The notes below the pieces were generated by a model, which was not told the origin of the DNA, did not search any database, and saw nothing but the letters and a program-made list of their open reading frames with translations. Positions 15,666 to 24,574 of a DNA stretch of 36,918 nt are shown one piece after another. The position numbers and the translations under genes are program-made. The number at the start of each line of letters is the position of its first letter. The first letter of the stretch is position 1. This DNA is from an uncultured Bacteroidota bacterium (lineage in GTDB: Bacteria; Bacteroidota; Bacteroidia; Chitinophagales; Chitinophagaceae): positions 1-36,918 of the forward strand of contig CAIVEH010000206.1 of the NCBI GenBank assembly GCA_903904855.1, given 5' to 3'.

Positions 15666-17141
15666 TTATTGTTTTGCGCCTTTTTCCTTCGCTTTATCTT
15701 TTGCCTTTCTTTCCAGCATATCAATTACACTGGCGATATTATTGTGGTCAAGCCTTTTGCCTCTGATGATTTTTTTCTCATCCAGCAGGTATATGGTTGG
15801 GGTGCTGTAAACATCGTATTTATTGTGGTAATCGCTGGTATGGTCGGGGTCCCAGGTATTGGTCCAGTCGAGCATATTATACTTCTTGTTAAAATTGTGG
15901 ATGGTTGTATCGTCAGTTTCGGTAGCCACCGTATATATCTTAACACCTTTATCTTTCAATACAGCCCTGTAGAGCGAATCAAGTCCTGGCATTTCGTGCT
16001 GGCAATGGCCGCAGTTGGGAGAATAAAATACAACCAAAGTATATTTTGCCTTCATTGCCAACATACTCTGCTCCTTTTTAGTATGTACTTCAGGTAGTTT
16101 TATTTCCGGTGCAATATTACCAATTACATTCGGAGCAATTTTCTGAGCCCTTTCCATATACTTCGTCAGTTCTTCGTTTGTAAGCCAGAAAGCCTCGCCT
16201 TTCATGTAGTAATTCTCAACCAGGTACACAAATGCCTCATCCATACCCATTACTTTGCTATTTTCAGCATTACGGGTCAGCCACCAGAGGGAATAATGAA
16301 ACATATCGTGGGTGCCCTTGCATTTGCGCAGTAGATAATCGCTCTCTTTCTCCACACTATCGGGCCATGGAAGTACGAGTTTTGAGAAGTACTCCTCGAT
16401 TCTCGCATCATAGAGAGGAGTATAAATCAGTCTGTCATCGTGGAAGTCAAAACCATCCCAATAATGAGCTTTATAATATTTGTAGGCAAAAGTTGAATCT
16501 TTGGTAACACCATCTTCCAGGTAATGCGGACCTTCAGGAATTTCGGGTGTCTCCATGGCGCTGAAAATTGCCGCCAATAATGACCGGGGATATTTTTTAA
16601 TATAATCGCGACGATATTGGGTAAGCACTTTTGAAGCTGCAACTGATTTTTTGCGAACAACATCTGTATCGGCAGCTGATGTAGCTTTTTCCAGTTCTTT
16701 TTTCAATTTGTCCTGATCTGCAGAATAGCCTTTCAGATAATCTACATAAGCTTCAAAACGCTCATTTTCGGGTGAGTTTTTGAACTTAACTCCGTCAGGA
16801 AGTTTACTCTTGGTCACAGTAATAGTCATATTATCGCCCTTATTGAGCAAAAATTCAAAATTGGTTCGCTCAGCATCTTTTACCAGAATTATATAGATAC
16901 CACCCACAAAACTTGAATCATGATTTGTCTTACTATCAAATACAGCAACTCCGTTATGGTCCAGTTTAACAGAATCGGAAATAAAAATAGTTGGCCTTCC
17001 TTTTCCATAATAATGGACCAGGTAAACAAGGGAATCTTTCATATCAGTCATTTTTAACTGAATATGATAGCCCTCTCCGGCTATTGAACTAAAAGAAAAA
17101 CCTAATAACAACACCAATGCAATGAGAGAAATTCGCTTCAT
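15666..17141 (-). CDS. Periplasmic TlpA-type disulfide reductase with DUF4369/DUF5106-like N-terminal part
   Basis: The frame is open to 17210, but ATG 17141 gives MKRISLIALVLLLGFSFSSIAG, a normal signal peptide, and a 491-residue protein. Residues about 25-115 look like DUF4369, a small beta domain common in Bacteroidota TlpA fusions. A helical middle section (about 125-335) resembles DUF5106. The C-terminal thioredoxin domain has FYSPNCGHC with Cys377 and Cys380, then VYSTPTIYLLDEKK with the cis-Pro. It likely acts on disulfides of envelope proteins; the CGHC motif is more oxidising than the CGPC of the paralogue at 4611. Its 3' end meets a bidirectional terminator. Confidence 0.88.
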   Translation of the reverse strand: MKRISLIALVLLLGFSFSSIAGEGYHIQLKMTDMKDSLVYLVHYYGKGRPTIFISDSVKLDHNGVAVFDSKTNHDSSFVGGIYIILVKDAERTNFEFLLNKGDNMTITVTKSKLPDGVKFKNSPENERFEAYVDYLKGYSADQDKLKKELEKATSAADTDVVRKKSVAASKVLTQYRRDYIKKYPRSLLAAIFSAMETPEIPEGPHYLEDGVTKDSTFAYKYYKAHYWDGFDFHDDRLIYTPLYDARIEEYFSKLVLPWPDSVEKESDYLLRKCKGTHDMFHYSLWWLTRNAENSKVMGMDEAFVYLVENYYMKGEAFWLTNEELTKYMERAQKIAPNVIGNIAPEIKLPEVHTKKEQSMLAMKAKYTLVVFYSPNCGHCQHEMPGLDSLYRAVLKDKGVKIYTVATETDDTTIHNFNKKYNMLDWTNTWDPDHTSDYHNKYDVYSTPTIYLLDEKKIIRGKRLDHNNIASVIDMLERKAKDKAKEKGAKQ

Positions 17142-17300
17142 AAGTTTAATTTTGAATAGTTTACCGTAAAAGACAGTATTGTTTTGATTTATGTTGGTAA
17201 AGAAAATCAAAAATAAATCATAAAAGTGAACTCCAATCCTGTTTTTATTAAAATCAGTTGGATTGAAGGGATTTTAAAAAAATACTAACAAAACGGGGCT

Positions 17301-17495
17301 TCAATCAATATTATTAAGTTTGTATTTTCTTTTGAGCCATTTGGCAATAGCAACAATAACCAGGCCTGCGGGAATGAGCCATAAAATTTTGGTGAGTTTA
17401 AACTGATCTCCAAGGATAAACACGGTTATACCATTAGATACCAGGATACAACCCATGATAAGCAAACTATAATAAAGCCCTTTTATAATGCGCAT
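17301..17495 (-). CDS. Small two-helix membrane protein, unknown
   Basis: This 64-residue protein has two hydrophobic helices (about 8-28 and 36-53), the second followed by a basic KWLKRKYK end. The ATG start is good and the codon use looks like that of its neighbours. It lies alone between the TlpA-type gene and the DUF4296 gene. No family is recognised and a chance frame cannot be excluded. Confidence 0.5.
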   Translation of the reverse strand: MRIIKGLYYSLLIMGCILVSNGITVFILGDQFKLTKILWLIPAGLVIVAIAKWLKRKYKLNNID

Positions 17496-17615
17496 ATTGC
17501 TAAGGTAATAAATTCGGGTAAATGGATCTCAGAAGCTTGCAAAAGTCATAATGATATGCAAATGCCGATTATTAGGCAAAGTAAGAACCGGTTGATAATG
17601 AAAAAGCGCATTAGT

Positions 17616-18083
17616 TCATTTCTTTACAGGCAAAACAGGCAGATTCTGTTGCACTCTTTCTCCCGGCCTGACGGTATGAGGTGGTATAAAGGATGGTGGT
17701 GGTGGAGTTAACGTATGGGTTGGATTAACAGCCGGCATGGTTTTATTTTGTATAGTTGTTACATTGGCCAGGATTTTGGTATATATGGTATCCAGTTTGT
17801 CAGAATTTACTTTATACCATTCCAGGCTCTCATTAAATTGTTCGGGAGTAATTTTGTAGTGATTAAATATAGAAGCATAAAAAACAGCAAGAGAATCATA
17901 ATTTTTTGTACCTGGCTTATGAGCGCTGTCTCTCACTATAGTGCTGAATGCTTCGGCAAGATTTATATCCATCAGCACCTGCTGCATCATTTTTGGCGGC
18001 ATGTGGTAACCCTGATCAGCGGTTTTATTCCTGCAGGAAACTACCATTAATAAGGCAATGATGACTGGTAATAATTTGTACAA
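17616..18083 (-). CDS. DUF4296 lipoprotein
   Basis: The 155-residue product starts at TTG 18083, with AAGGA placed a few bases upstream, and has a lipobox ending VVSC (Cys17). Residues about 30-110 match DUF4296: PPKMMQQVLMDINLAEAF, a YDSLAVFYASIFNHYKIT segment and FNESLEWYKVNSDKLDTIY. A Pro-rich tail follows (about 122-150), probably spanning the periplasm or exposed. Function is unknown. An array of seven 7-bp repeats lies immediately upstream, between the ribosome-binding site and the DUF4835 gene, so expression could change with repeat number. Confidence 0.8.
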   Translation of the reverse strand: MYKLLPVIIALLMVVSCRNKTADQGYHMPPKMMQQVLMDINLAEAFSTIVRDSAHKPGTKNYDSLAVFYASIFNHYKITPEQFNESLEWYKVNSDKLDTIYTKILANVTTIQNKTMPAVNPTHTLTPPPPSFIPPHTVRPGERVQQNLPVLPVKK

Positions 18084-18096
18084 ATGTCCTTGAATT

Positions 18097-18145
18097 ATAA
18101 ACTGTTAACTGTAAACTGCTAATTGTAAACCGTAAACTGCAAACT
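18097..18145. repeat. Seven tandem 7-bp repeats (GTAAACT-like)
   Basis: Units read ATAAACT, GTTAACT, GTAAACT, GCTAATT, GTAAACC, GTAAACT and GCAAACT. The array fills the space between the DUF4835 stop and the ribosome-binding site of the DUF4296 gene. Seven bases is not a multiple of three, but the array lies outside the coding frames. Confidence 0.85.
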
Positions 18146-19067
18146 ACCTGTATGCATTATACTTTCCTGCATTAGGCACATCCATAGCAGTAAGCAGGGT
18201 AATGTACTGGCCACGTTCCTGCTTGGGCGCCTGCGATAATAAATGCAGTATTTCATCTGATTTGGCATTGAAAATAAACTGCATCAATACGGAGCTGGGG
18301 TTTTCCCTGTTCACGTTATAAAGTCTCTTAAGGCTTGCCAGAATACGGCTGCGTGATTCATTTGGCTTCATATACATACTATCCAGCCCCTCACGGTGCA
18401 TAGTATACCAGAAACCGCGTACCTCAGCAAAACGGTTATTCAGCAACTGATCTGTGATCCAGAACCTGTTGCGTTGATTCTCTGCCGGTTTCCAGCCCGA
18501 AATCCCTTTGCCATCAGGGGCGCTGTTGGTTACATTCTGAGCTTTTTTGAGGTAAGTACTGCCACCATCAGGCGCAAAACTATCATAATCCAGCGCCAGC
18601 ACCAGATAAGCATAGTAGGCCATAATTGCAGTTGCATTGGCAGCCAACGGATCTGAGCCAGAAACCTGGTTATCATCAAAATGCAGTGTATTGCCTTGAG
18701 CAAAGTGAAAAGCAATATCCTTATCAAGGTAATTTACAATGGTAGAAGTATAGCCCGAATTATAAACAGGCCTTGTAGCCTGTATGCTCATTGTTCCGGC
18801 ATAGGCATCTACATCGCCGTTCAAGTTGTTGCTGGTGAGATTAAAGAGTATGTTGACATCAATTTTTTCGGCTGGCTTGAATTCATCATTAGTCCATTTC
18901 TGGGTATTGAAAAATTCATTGAAAGCCTTTTGCATGGTAACAAACAGCTGTTGATCAACATTTGTAATCTTATCATGCATGATGGATATCTTGCAATTGA
19001 ACTCCTGCCCCCACCCCTCCATGCTTAAAGCCAGGAATAATACCAGGCTAAACAATTTCTTCAGCAT
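18144..19067 (-). CDS. DUF4835 family envelope protein (PorD-like)
   Basis: The 307-residue protein has a signal peptide ([17 protein letters not shown]) and the DUF4835 features EFNCKISIMHDKI, a QKAFNEFFNTQKWTND segment, NILFNLT and LVLALDYDSFAPDGGS near residue 160. Members are often labelled PorD and linked to type IX secretion, but I know of no defined biochemical role. Its start overlaps the end of coaBC by 20 bases, so the two are co-translated. From memory, this coaBC-DUF4835 order is common in Bacteroidota. The T9SS link fits the sorting domain on the LamG protein at 14558. Confidence 0.85.
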   Translation of the reverse strand: MLKKLFSLVLFLALSMEGWGQEFNCKISIMHDKITNVDQQLFVTMQKAFNEFFNTQKWTNDEFKPAEKIDVNILFNLTSNNLNGDVDAYAGTMSIQATRPVYNSGYTSTIVNYLDKDIAFHFAQGNTLHFDDNQVSGSDPLAANATAIMAYYAYLVLALDYDSFAPDGGSTYLKKAQNVTNSAPDGKGISGWKPAENQRNRFWITDQLLNNRFAEVRGFWYTMHREGLDSMYMKPNESRSRILASLKRLYNVNRENPSSVLMQFIFNAKSDEILHLLSQAPKQERGQYITLLTAMDVPNAGKYNAYR

Positions 19068-20262
19068 ATCTCAATTTAATAAGTTTATCTACAATAGCGT
19101 GTGCTGCAATTTTCTTTGATTGCAATGGCAATTCTATATTTTCTCCACCCCTCAGCAGAAGTGTAATTTTATTGGTGTCATGACCAAAACCAGCTCCTTC
19201 ATCCTTCAATGAATTCAACACAATCATATCGGCATTCTTCTTTTCCAGCTTTCCGGATGCATGTTCCAGCTCATTATTTGTCTCTAATGCAAATCCTACT
19301 AACGTTTGCCCCGGCCCTTTTATTTTACCCAGGCTTGCTAAAATATCCTTATTTTTTGTAAGCTGGAGATTGAATTCATCATCCAGTTTTTTAATTTTTT
19401 CAATTGCCATGGCTATCGGCCTATAATCGGCCACAGCAGCAGCCAAAACAGCTATCTTACAATCAGCAAACGTATCCATACAGGCATCATACATCTCCTG
19501 TGCCGTAACAACATGTACTGTCTTTACCTTTGAATGGGATGTCTGCAAATTAGATGGACCCAACACCAAGGTAACTTCGGCTCCTGCATCTGCCAGCGCT
19601 TCTGCAACTGCGATGCCCATTTTCCCGGTCGAAAAATTGCCTATAAACCTCACGGGATCTATTGGTTCATATGTAGGGCCTGCAGTAACAAGTGCTTTAA
19701 TCCCGCGCAATGGTTCAGATGAAATACTCCAAAAGCCATCAAGGAATTGCAGAATATCTTCTGGTTCAGCCATTCTTCCGTCACCTGTCAACCCACTGGC
19801 CAATTCGCCATGACCTACAGGTAGAATATGGTTACCAAAACCTTTAATCCTTGAAATATTGCTTTGGGTAGATGGGTGATGCCACATATCCTCATCCATA
19901 GCCGGCGCAATAAATACAGGGCAGCGGGCCGAAAGATAAACAGCATTTAAAAGATTATCGCATAGTCCGTTAGCGAGCTTACCTAAAGTATTGGCGCTGC
20001 ATGGGGCAATAAGCATAGCATCGGCCCACAAACCAAGTTCTACATGGTTATTCCACGTAGCGCCATCAGATACTGAAGATAAAACAGGATGTTTAGACAC
20101 CGTAGCCAGCGACAACGGACTTACAAACTGACTGCCTGCAGATGTCATCACTACTCTAACCTCTGCCCCTGCTTTTACAAGCAATCTTACCAGGTGTGGC
20201 GCTTTATAAGCTGCAATACTTCCGGTAATACCCAATACTATTTTTTTCCCTTTCAGAGACAT
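19048..20262 (-). CDS. coaBC: Bifunctional phosphopantothenoylcysteine decarboxylase/phosphopantothenate-cysteine ligase
   Basis: The 404-residue cytosolic enzyme joins phosphopantothenate to cysteine and decarboxylates the product in coenzyme A synthesis. The N-terminal CoaC flavoprotein domain (about 1-180) has [10 protein letters not shown], the catalytic His73 in [19 protein letters not shown] and PAMDEDMW. The CoaB part (about 185-404) has [29 protein letters not shown] and TKNKDIL. Length and order are normal. It precedes the DUF4835 gene with a 20-base overlap and follows the PLP-enzyme gene after about 107 bases. Confidence 0.96.
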   Translation of the reverse strand: MSLKGKKIVLGITGSIAAYKAPHLVRLLVKAGAEVRVVMTSAGSQFVSPLSLATVSKHPVLSSVSDGATWNNHVELGLWADAMLIAPCSANTLGKLANGLCDNLLNAVYLSARCPVFIAPAMDEDMWHHPSTQSNISRIKGFGNHILPVGHGELASGLTGDGRMAEPEDILQFLDGFWSISSEPLRGIKALVTAGPTYEPIDPVRFIGNFSTGKMGIAVAEALADAGAEVTLVLGPSNLQTSHSKVKTVHVVTAQEMYDACMDTFADCKIAVLAAAVADYRPIAMAIEKIKKLDDEFNLQLTKNKDILASLGKIKGPGQTLVGFALETNNELEHASGKLEKKNADMIVLNSLKDEGAGFGHDTNKITLLLRGGENIELPLQSKKIAAHAIVDKLIKLRYAEEIV

Positions 20263-20369
20263 GATTTTGAAAACTAATGCAATTTAAGCATAAAATTGAA
20301 ACAGGTGATGAATGTAAAGGTTAAAAAGTACGTAAGGTTAAAATAGCCCCCCGCATAAACCTTGTATGT

Positions 20370-21287
20370 TTAAGAGGCACTATTATCAGAATAAATCAAC
20401 TCATTTTGTATACTATTGTTTCCTTGCAACCCGCCCGAATGAATGCATAATATCCTGTCGCTGACCGAGAAATCATTGTTTAACAGCATCTGATGGACTC
20501 CATACATCATTTTAGAAGTATAAACAATATCCAACGGTATTTTGTTTTCAGTATAAAAGTCGTTCATAAACCGGAGCAATTCCTTATTCCATTTCCCAAA
20601 TCCGCCAAAATGATAGTCATCAATCAACTGCCAGTTTTTATCTTTCCCCTCATGAAGATGGACTGCTATATTATGTTGCAAATAATCGCCCCCCTTCATT
20701 GGCACCAAACCCAGCATTTGCTGCTCAATAGGCAGACCGTTGCGAAGACCGGCAAGGGTAGTTCCTGAACCCACGGCTGTAATCACATGGGTATAATCAC
20801 TGCTTACAAATCTATTCAGCAATGCAGCTCCTGCCCTGCCCCATTCATTGGCGCCACCTTCAGGCACAAACAATATCTCATCAAAATGCCTGACCAGTTC
20901 GTTTGCCCAATCGGGCTCATGCCTGTCTTTGTAATCCTCTTTTGTTACAAATATCAATTCCATTCCTTCGTCCCGGCAGGCTTTCAAAGTAGGTGTGAGC
21001 CTGTCATACTTCCCCCTAACAATACCAACTGATGCCAGGCCAAATTTCCGGGCTGTAAAGGCTGTTGCAATAAGATGATTGGAAAACCCGCCGCCGAAAG
21101 TAACAATGGTTTTAAAATTATGTTCTGTGGCATACTTCATGTTCAGCCGCAGCTTGAACCATTTATTACCGGAAATAACAGGGTGAATCCGGTCGAGCCG
21201 GAGCATATCCAGGGCAGTAACTTTTTTCTGGTACCAGAACTTATTAAGTGGCTGAATCACTGCCAGCCGTTCATCAATTATATCCAT
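20370..21287 (-). CDS. PLP-dependent ACC deaminase/D-cysteine desulfhydrase family protein
   Basis: The 305-residue protein belongs to the fold type II PLP enzymes. RIHPVISGNKWFKL supplies the PLP lysine (probably Lys42). FGGGFSNHLIATAFTARKFG is the phosphate-binding helix region. VITAVGSGTTLAGL is the glycine loop near the C-terminal half. Relatives deaminate 1-aminocyclopropane-1-carboxylate or break down D-cysteine; the residues that separate the two cannot be judged securely here. It is slightly shorter than typical members. Its start overlaps the end of era by 14 bases, so it is translated with era. Confidence 0.85.
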   Translation of the reverse strand: MDIIDERLAVIQPLNKFWYQKKVTALDMLRLDRIHPVISGNKWFKLRLNMKYATEHNFKTIVTFGGGFSNHLIATAFTARKFGLASVGIVRGKYDRLTPTLKACRDEGMELIFVTKEDYKDRHEPDWANELVRHFDEILFVPEGGANEWGRAGAALLNRFVSSDYTHVITAVGSGTTLAGLRNGLPIEQQMLGLVPMKGGDYLQHNIAVHLHEGKDKNWQLIDDYHFGGFGKWNKELLRFMNDFYTENKIPLDIVYTSKMMYGVHQMLLNNDFSVSDRILCIHSGGLQGNNSIQNELIYSDNSAS

Positions 21288-22158
21288 ACTCCTTTAGGTA
21301 ATTATCATTATCGCGCCACTTGGGACGCACTTTAACAAACAACTCCAGGTGCACTTTTTTCTGCAGAAATTCTTCAATTACTTTACGTGAATTGATACCC
21401 AATTGCTTGATCATACTGCCGCCTTTGCCCAATAATATCATTTTCTGGGTTTCCCTGCTCACAATAATATCCGCCTTTATCACATCTAGCGTTGTCTTTT
21501 CTTCGAAGGACTGAACCAAAACGGCTGCATGATAGGGAATCTCCTCTTCGTATATGGAGTATATCTGCTCCCTGATCATCTCCCCAACAAAGAAGCGCTG
21601 GGACCTGTCGGAAATACTGTCATCAGGATAATAAGCAAATCCTTCAGGCAGATGCTTCAGGATCAGAGGCATGATTTTATCTGTATTGATTTCCTTCTTT
21701 GCAGATATAGCCAGTACATCCCACTTCGGATATTTTTCCTGATAGACATTCAATGATGTATCAATAGTACTTTTATCCTTCAGCACATCGGTTTTATTCA
21801 ATAATAGGATTGTAGGCACTTTAAGTTTCAATTGATCGCTGATAAGCTCAAACTCCTCAATCGGCCTGTTGATATCATGCATCAGAATAGCCACATCCGC
21901 ATCTTCCAGTGCGCTTTTCACCTGCAGCATCATTTTCTGGTGCAGCTTATATTTTGGCTCAATTATTCCTGGAGTATCAGAAAAAACTATCTGGTATCCA
22001 GGCTCTGTAAGAATGCCCAATATACGGTGGCGGGTGGTTTGCACCTTGGGGGAAATAATTACCAGCCTTTCACCTAACAATAGGTTGAGCAAAGTGGACT
22101 TACCCGCATTGGGCGCACCGAATATATTTACAAAACCCGATTTGAATTGTTCTGGCAT
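21274..22158 (-). CDS. era: GTPase Era
   Basis: This small GTPase binds 16S rRNA and assists 30S assembly. The G1 loop is GAPNAGKST, followed by switch I (KVQTTRHRILGIL), G3 DTPGI and G4 NKTD. The C-terminal KH domain has ILGKGGSMIKQLGINSRK and ends WRDNDNYLKEYGY. The frame begins with a TTG at 22167; the ATG at 22158 (MPEQFKSGFVNIFG) is the more normal start and gives 294 residues. The downstream PLP-enzyme gene overlaps it. It marks the boundary between core genes and the glycan locus. Confidence 0.96.
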   Translation of the reverse strand: MPEQFKSGFVNIFGAPNAGKSTLLNLLLGERLVIISPKVQTTRHRILGILTEPGYQIVFSDTPGIIEPKYKLHQKMMLQVKSALEDADVAILMHDINRPIEEFELISDQLKLKVPTILLLNKTDVLKDKSTIDTSLNVYQEKYPKWDVLAISAKKEINTDKIMPLILKHLPEGFAYYPDDSISDRSQRFFVGEMIREQIYSIYEEEIPYHAAVLVQSFEEKTTLDVIKADIIVSRETQKMILLGKGGSMIKQLGINSRKVIEEFLQKKVHLELFVKVRPKWRDNDNYLKEYGYN

Positions 22159-22220
22159 AATCGGCAAAAATAAGCAGAATTAAAGCAAGTATGCTCAAAG
22201 ATTGATATTAATTGCCATTA

Positions 22221-23159
22221 TCAGCTCAATGATTTTATTTTTTCGGCATGTTTTACAGGGTGCAGAAAGAAATAATTCGTCTCCAGAGTTTCATCTGTCA
22301 CCCTGCCAAAAGGCACTAATTTACCTCCATGAGAAGTATAACAATTATATCCGAAATTGCCATAAAAATCAATAATGTCGTTGGGGTGATAACCGAATTT
22401 CGCAGCCCATTTACGCAGCATTTCAGAGAATACTACAGGCTTATATTTTTCGATGGTTGCGGCACCACCTTTATAAACAAAAAGTTCAGCTCCTTCCACA
22501 TCGCATTTTATAAAATCCAGTTTGGGAATATTGTTTTTTGCAACAAAATTATCAATTGTGTCGGCAGGGCATTCCAGTAATATCATGCTGTCATTCTCGG
22601 TTATGTTTACAGATGACGAAGCGCCTGTTAGAGCAGGAGAATAATAAAATGACAGTGTTTTTACAGTATCTGAAAATGCAAAATCATTAAGTATTATGTT
22701 TTGAGACTGGTTTAATTCTGTATTGCTTTTCAACTGTGCAAATGTAGCTGGTATAGGTTCAAAACAAATGATAGTAGCGTTTGGCAGTTTTTTTGCCAGA
22801 TGATTGGAATACCAACCTATATTGGCCCCGATATCAAAAATTGTATCGCCATCATTAACAAGACTGTACAACATTTCCGAATCCTCTTGTTCGTACTGAT
22901 CAAAATTAAAGGCTTCAAGCGGTGTAATCCTTTTGTCGGCAATATCCAGATAGAATTTTACACCTCCAGGATGAAAATTTGTCTGCCGTGTAACGAAAAT
23001 GACTTTCCCATCCTCTATCTCAATTTTTCCAATTTCAGTCCCAGCCAGTCTTTCTGAAAACTCGAATAAAACACTATGGTAGACATGCATTTTATCGGCA
23101 AATTCGGGTTTAGTCAGTTTGCCGTTTTTGAAATCTGATTTTATGTCTTTGATATTCAT
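22221..23159 (-). CDS. FkbM-family methyltransferase
   Basis: The 312-residue protein has the FkbM-type SAM-binding motif DIGANIGWYSNHLAKK (about 112-127), followed by ICFEPIPATFAQLKSN. LDFIKCDVEGAELFVYKGG is the signature of this family near residue 215. FkbM-type enzymes O-methylate hydroxyls on polyketides and sugars. In a glycan locus a sugar O-methyltransferase is the natural reading. It is the last gene of the minus-strand glycan cluster before era, with about 50 bases between them. Confidence 0.85.
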   Translation of the reverse strand: MNIKDIKSDFKNGKLTKPEFADKMHVYHSVLFEFSERLAGTEIGKIEIEDGKVIFVTRQTNFHPGGVKFYLDIADKRITPLEAFNFDQYEQEDSEMLYSLVNDGDTIFDIGANIGWYSNHLAKKLPNATIICFEPIPATFAQLKSNTELNQSQNIILNDFAFSDTVKTLSFYYSPALTGASSSVNITENDSMILLECPADTIDNFVAKNNIPKLDFIKCDVEGAELFVYKGGAATIEKYKPVVFSEMLRKWAAKFGYHPNDIIDFYGNFGYNCYTSHGGKLVPFGRVTDETLETNYFFLHPVKHAEKIKSLS

Positions 23160-23268
23160 TTTCGTTTTGAGAATTAATGAAGCTTAATTGCAGTTAATCT
23201 TAGTTCAGATAAAAACCTGGATATTGCAGGCTGAGGATAATACATAAACCAGGAAAGAGCAGCCTATA

Positions 23269-23682
23269 TCATGCACTAACCTTGTCTTTTACAACTTTCA
23301 ATTGATTAAAGTCAGCCAAAGTCTGGTTCCAGTTATCAAACCTGATAGCTTTGTCATCAATGTAGCAAACAGCTCGAGGTTTTTCGCTGGTAATTGAGTT
23401 GACGTATTTCGCAATATCATGTTTTTCCAGCCATTCCCATACCAACTCCGTACCTGACTTCCCATTAACAAGAGGTCTGTCTGGCTTTGCCTTGGCTGTA
23501 AAAACAATTATCCGGTAGTGCTCAGACAATTGCTGCAGTGCCTCTTTTGCTCCTGCAATGATAGCGCCACTAACTGTACCATCCCCTACTCCTTTATGAT
23601 CATGTATTACCCCATCAAAATCGACCGAAATATTGAATTGTTCCTGATCTTTTACCTGGCTTATAAATTCATCCAAATTCAT
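23269..23682 (-). CDS. Small HAD-superfamily phosphatase-like protein
   Basis: The 137-residue protein has the HAD motif I as SVDFDGVI (Asp21 and Asp23), motif II as IIVFTAK (about 58-64), and motif IV as CYIDDKAIRF (about 107-116). There is no large cap domain, so it is a minimal HAD enzyme of the sort that removes phosphate from a sugar or small substrate. It sits between the aldolase and FkbM genes. That fits a step such as dephosphorylation of a sugar phosphate made by the cluster. The substrate is not known. Confidence 0.75.
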   Translation of the reverse strand: MNLDEFISQVKDQEQFNISVDFDGVIHDHKGVGDGTVSGAIIAGAKEALQQLSEHYRIIVFTAKAKPDRPLVNGKSGTELVWEWLEKHDIAKYVNSITSEKPRAVCYIDDKAIRFDNWNQTLADFNQLKVVKDKVSA

Positions 23683-23704
23683 TGCGAAATCCTGTTAGTT
23701 AGAA

Positions 23705-24529
23705 CTACTCGTATTTTCCACCGGCTATCAGAATTGATTTATCCCAGCGGGTTTGTAAAGTTTGGATCCGGTTTTCATCTTCTTTATAAATCATTCCATA
23801 AAAATTACGTTTGTTTTTCAACCACATAAGTTCAAATCCAACGGCTTTTAATATTCCCCTGTCTCCGCCATTAGACAGAGTTGCTTTCTGCGCATCAAAC
23901 AATACTTTCCTGGTTTCGAATTTCATCAGATTTCCCGGTATTAACTTCTCAAAGAAATACAATGAATCTGCAGAAACACCGCCACCTATTACAGTTTCCA
24001 TATCAGGTCGGAATGCTCTTGCCTTAACCAGAACTTCATCACAAATTTCCCTTACCTGCTCCACATTAATGTCTTCTTTGACAAGCCCCAGTGACCCGGT
24101 CATATCAGTACGACCAATAACAATCCCCTTTAGCTGGTCAATAGTCGGCAATTTCAACATATCATCAAAATTCCTGACACTATATATAGTTTCAATATTC
24201 ACCAGGAAATCAACTTCTTTTCTTTCGTCTTCAGGGAAGGCCATATTGGCGCATGACAGGTATTTATTAAGTGCATATGGTGTTTCGATCATTGGGCCTA
24301 CTATTCGGGTTACACCAATAGAACGGGCATCATACATATCTTTGAGGGCCTCACATCCGCCGATTTTAATGGTCAGGTCAAGGCCGGCCTTTGTAATAAT
24401 TTCTTTCAGGCGGAGGGCTTCTTCCAACCGGGTTCCTTCAGCTTCAAATTCAGCTTTTATACCTATTGCGAAATGATTCTCTTTCAAATCCTTCAGCTGG
24501 TCAACCATCTTCCTTTCAAGTAAATTCAC
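23705..24529 (-). CDS. HpcH/HpaI-type aldolase/lyase
   Basis: The longest form (274 residues) starts at GTG 24529; ATG 24508 is a good alternative because AAGGAAG sits just before it. The fold is the PEP-mutase/pyruvate-kinase-like barrel: GIKAEFEAEGTR, a conserved LVNIETIYSV with the metal-binding Glu, and GIVIGRTDMTGSLG, equivalent to the IGxxDL loop. Known relatives make or break C-C bonds of 2-oxo acids with aldehydes, or cleave citryl-type esters. Its place between a TPP enzyme and a HAD phosphatase suggests a 2-keto acid condensation on a sugar-derived aldehyde. It lacks the motifs of phosphonate-forming PEP mutase. Confidence 0.78.
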   Translation of the reverse strand: MNLLERKMVDQLKDLKENHFAIGIKAEFEAEGTRLEEALRLKEIITKAGLDLTIKIGGCEALKDMYDARSIGVTRIVGPMIETPYALNKYLSCANMAFPEDERKEVDFLVNIETIYSVRNFDDMLKLPTIDQLKGIVIGRTDMTGSLGLVKEDINVEQVREICDEVLVKARAFRPDMETVIGGGVSADSLYFFEKLIPGNLMKFETRKVLFDAQKATLSNGGDRGILKAVGFELMWLKNKRNFYGMIYKEDENRIQTLQTRWDKSILIAGGKYE

Positions 24530-24574
24530 CTTATCTTAGTATTAAGTCTGGATCAAAATACAAAAGTAATATAA

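Noticed and set aside
15636-16097. Plus-strand frame of 153 codons
   Set aside because: It is antisense to the thioredoxin domain of the minus-strand TlpA-type gene and has no recognisable features.
18097-18145. CRISPR-like array
   Set aside because: Units are 7 bp without spacers and no cas genes are near; it is a simple tandem repeat.
23811-24476. Plus-strand frame of 221 codons
   Set aside because: It is fully antisense to the HpcH/HpaI aldolase, which has clear family motifs; the frame is a codon-usage shadow.
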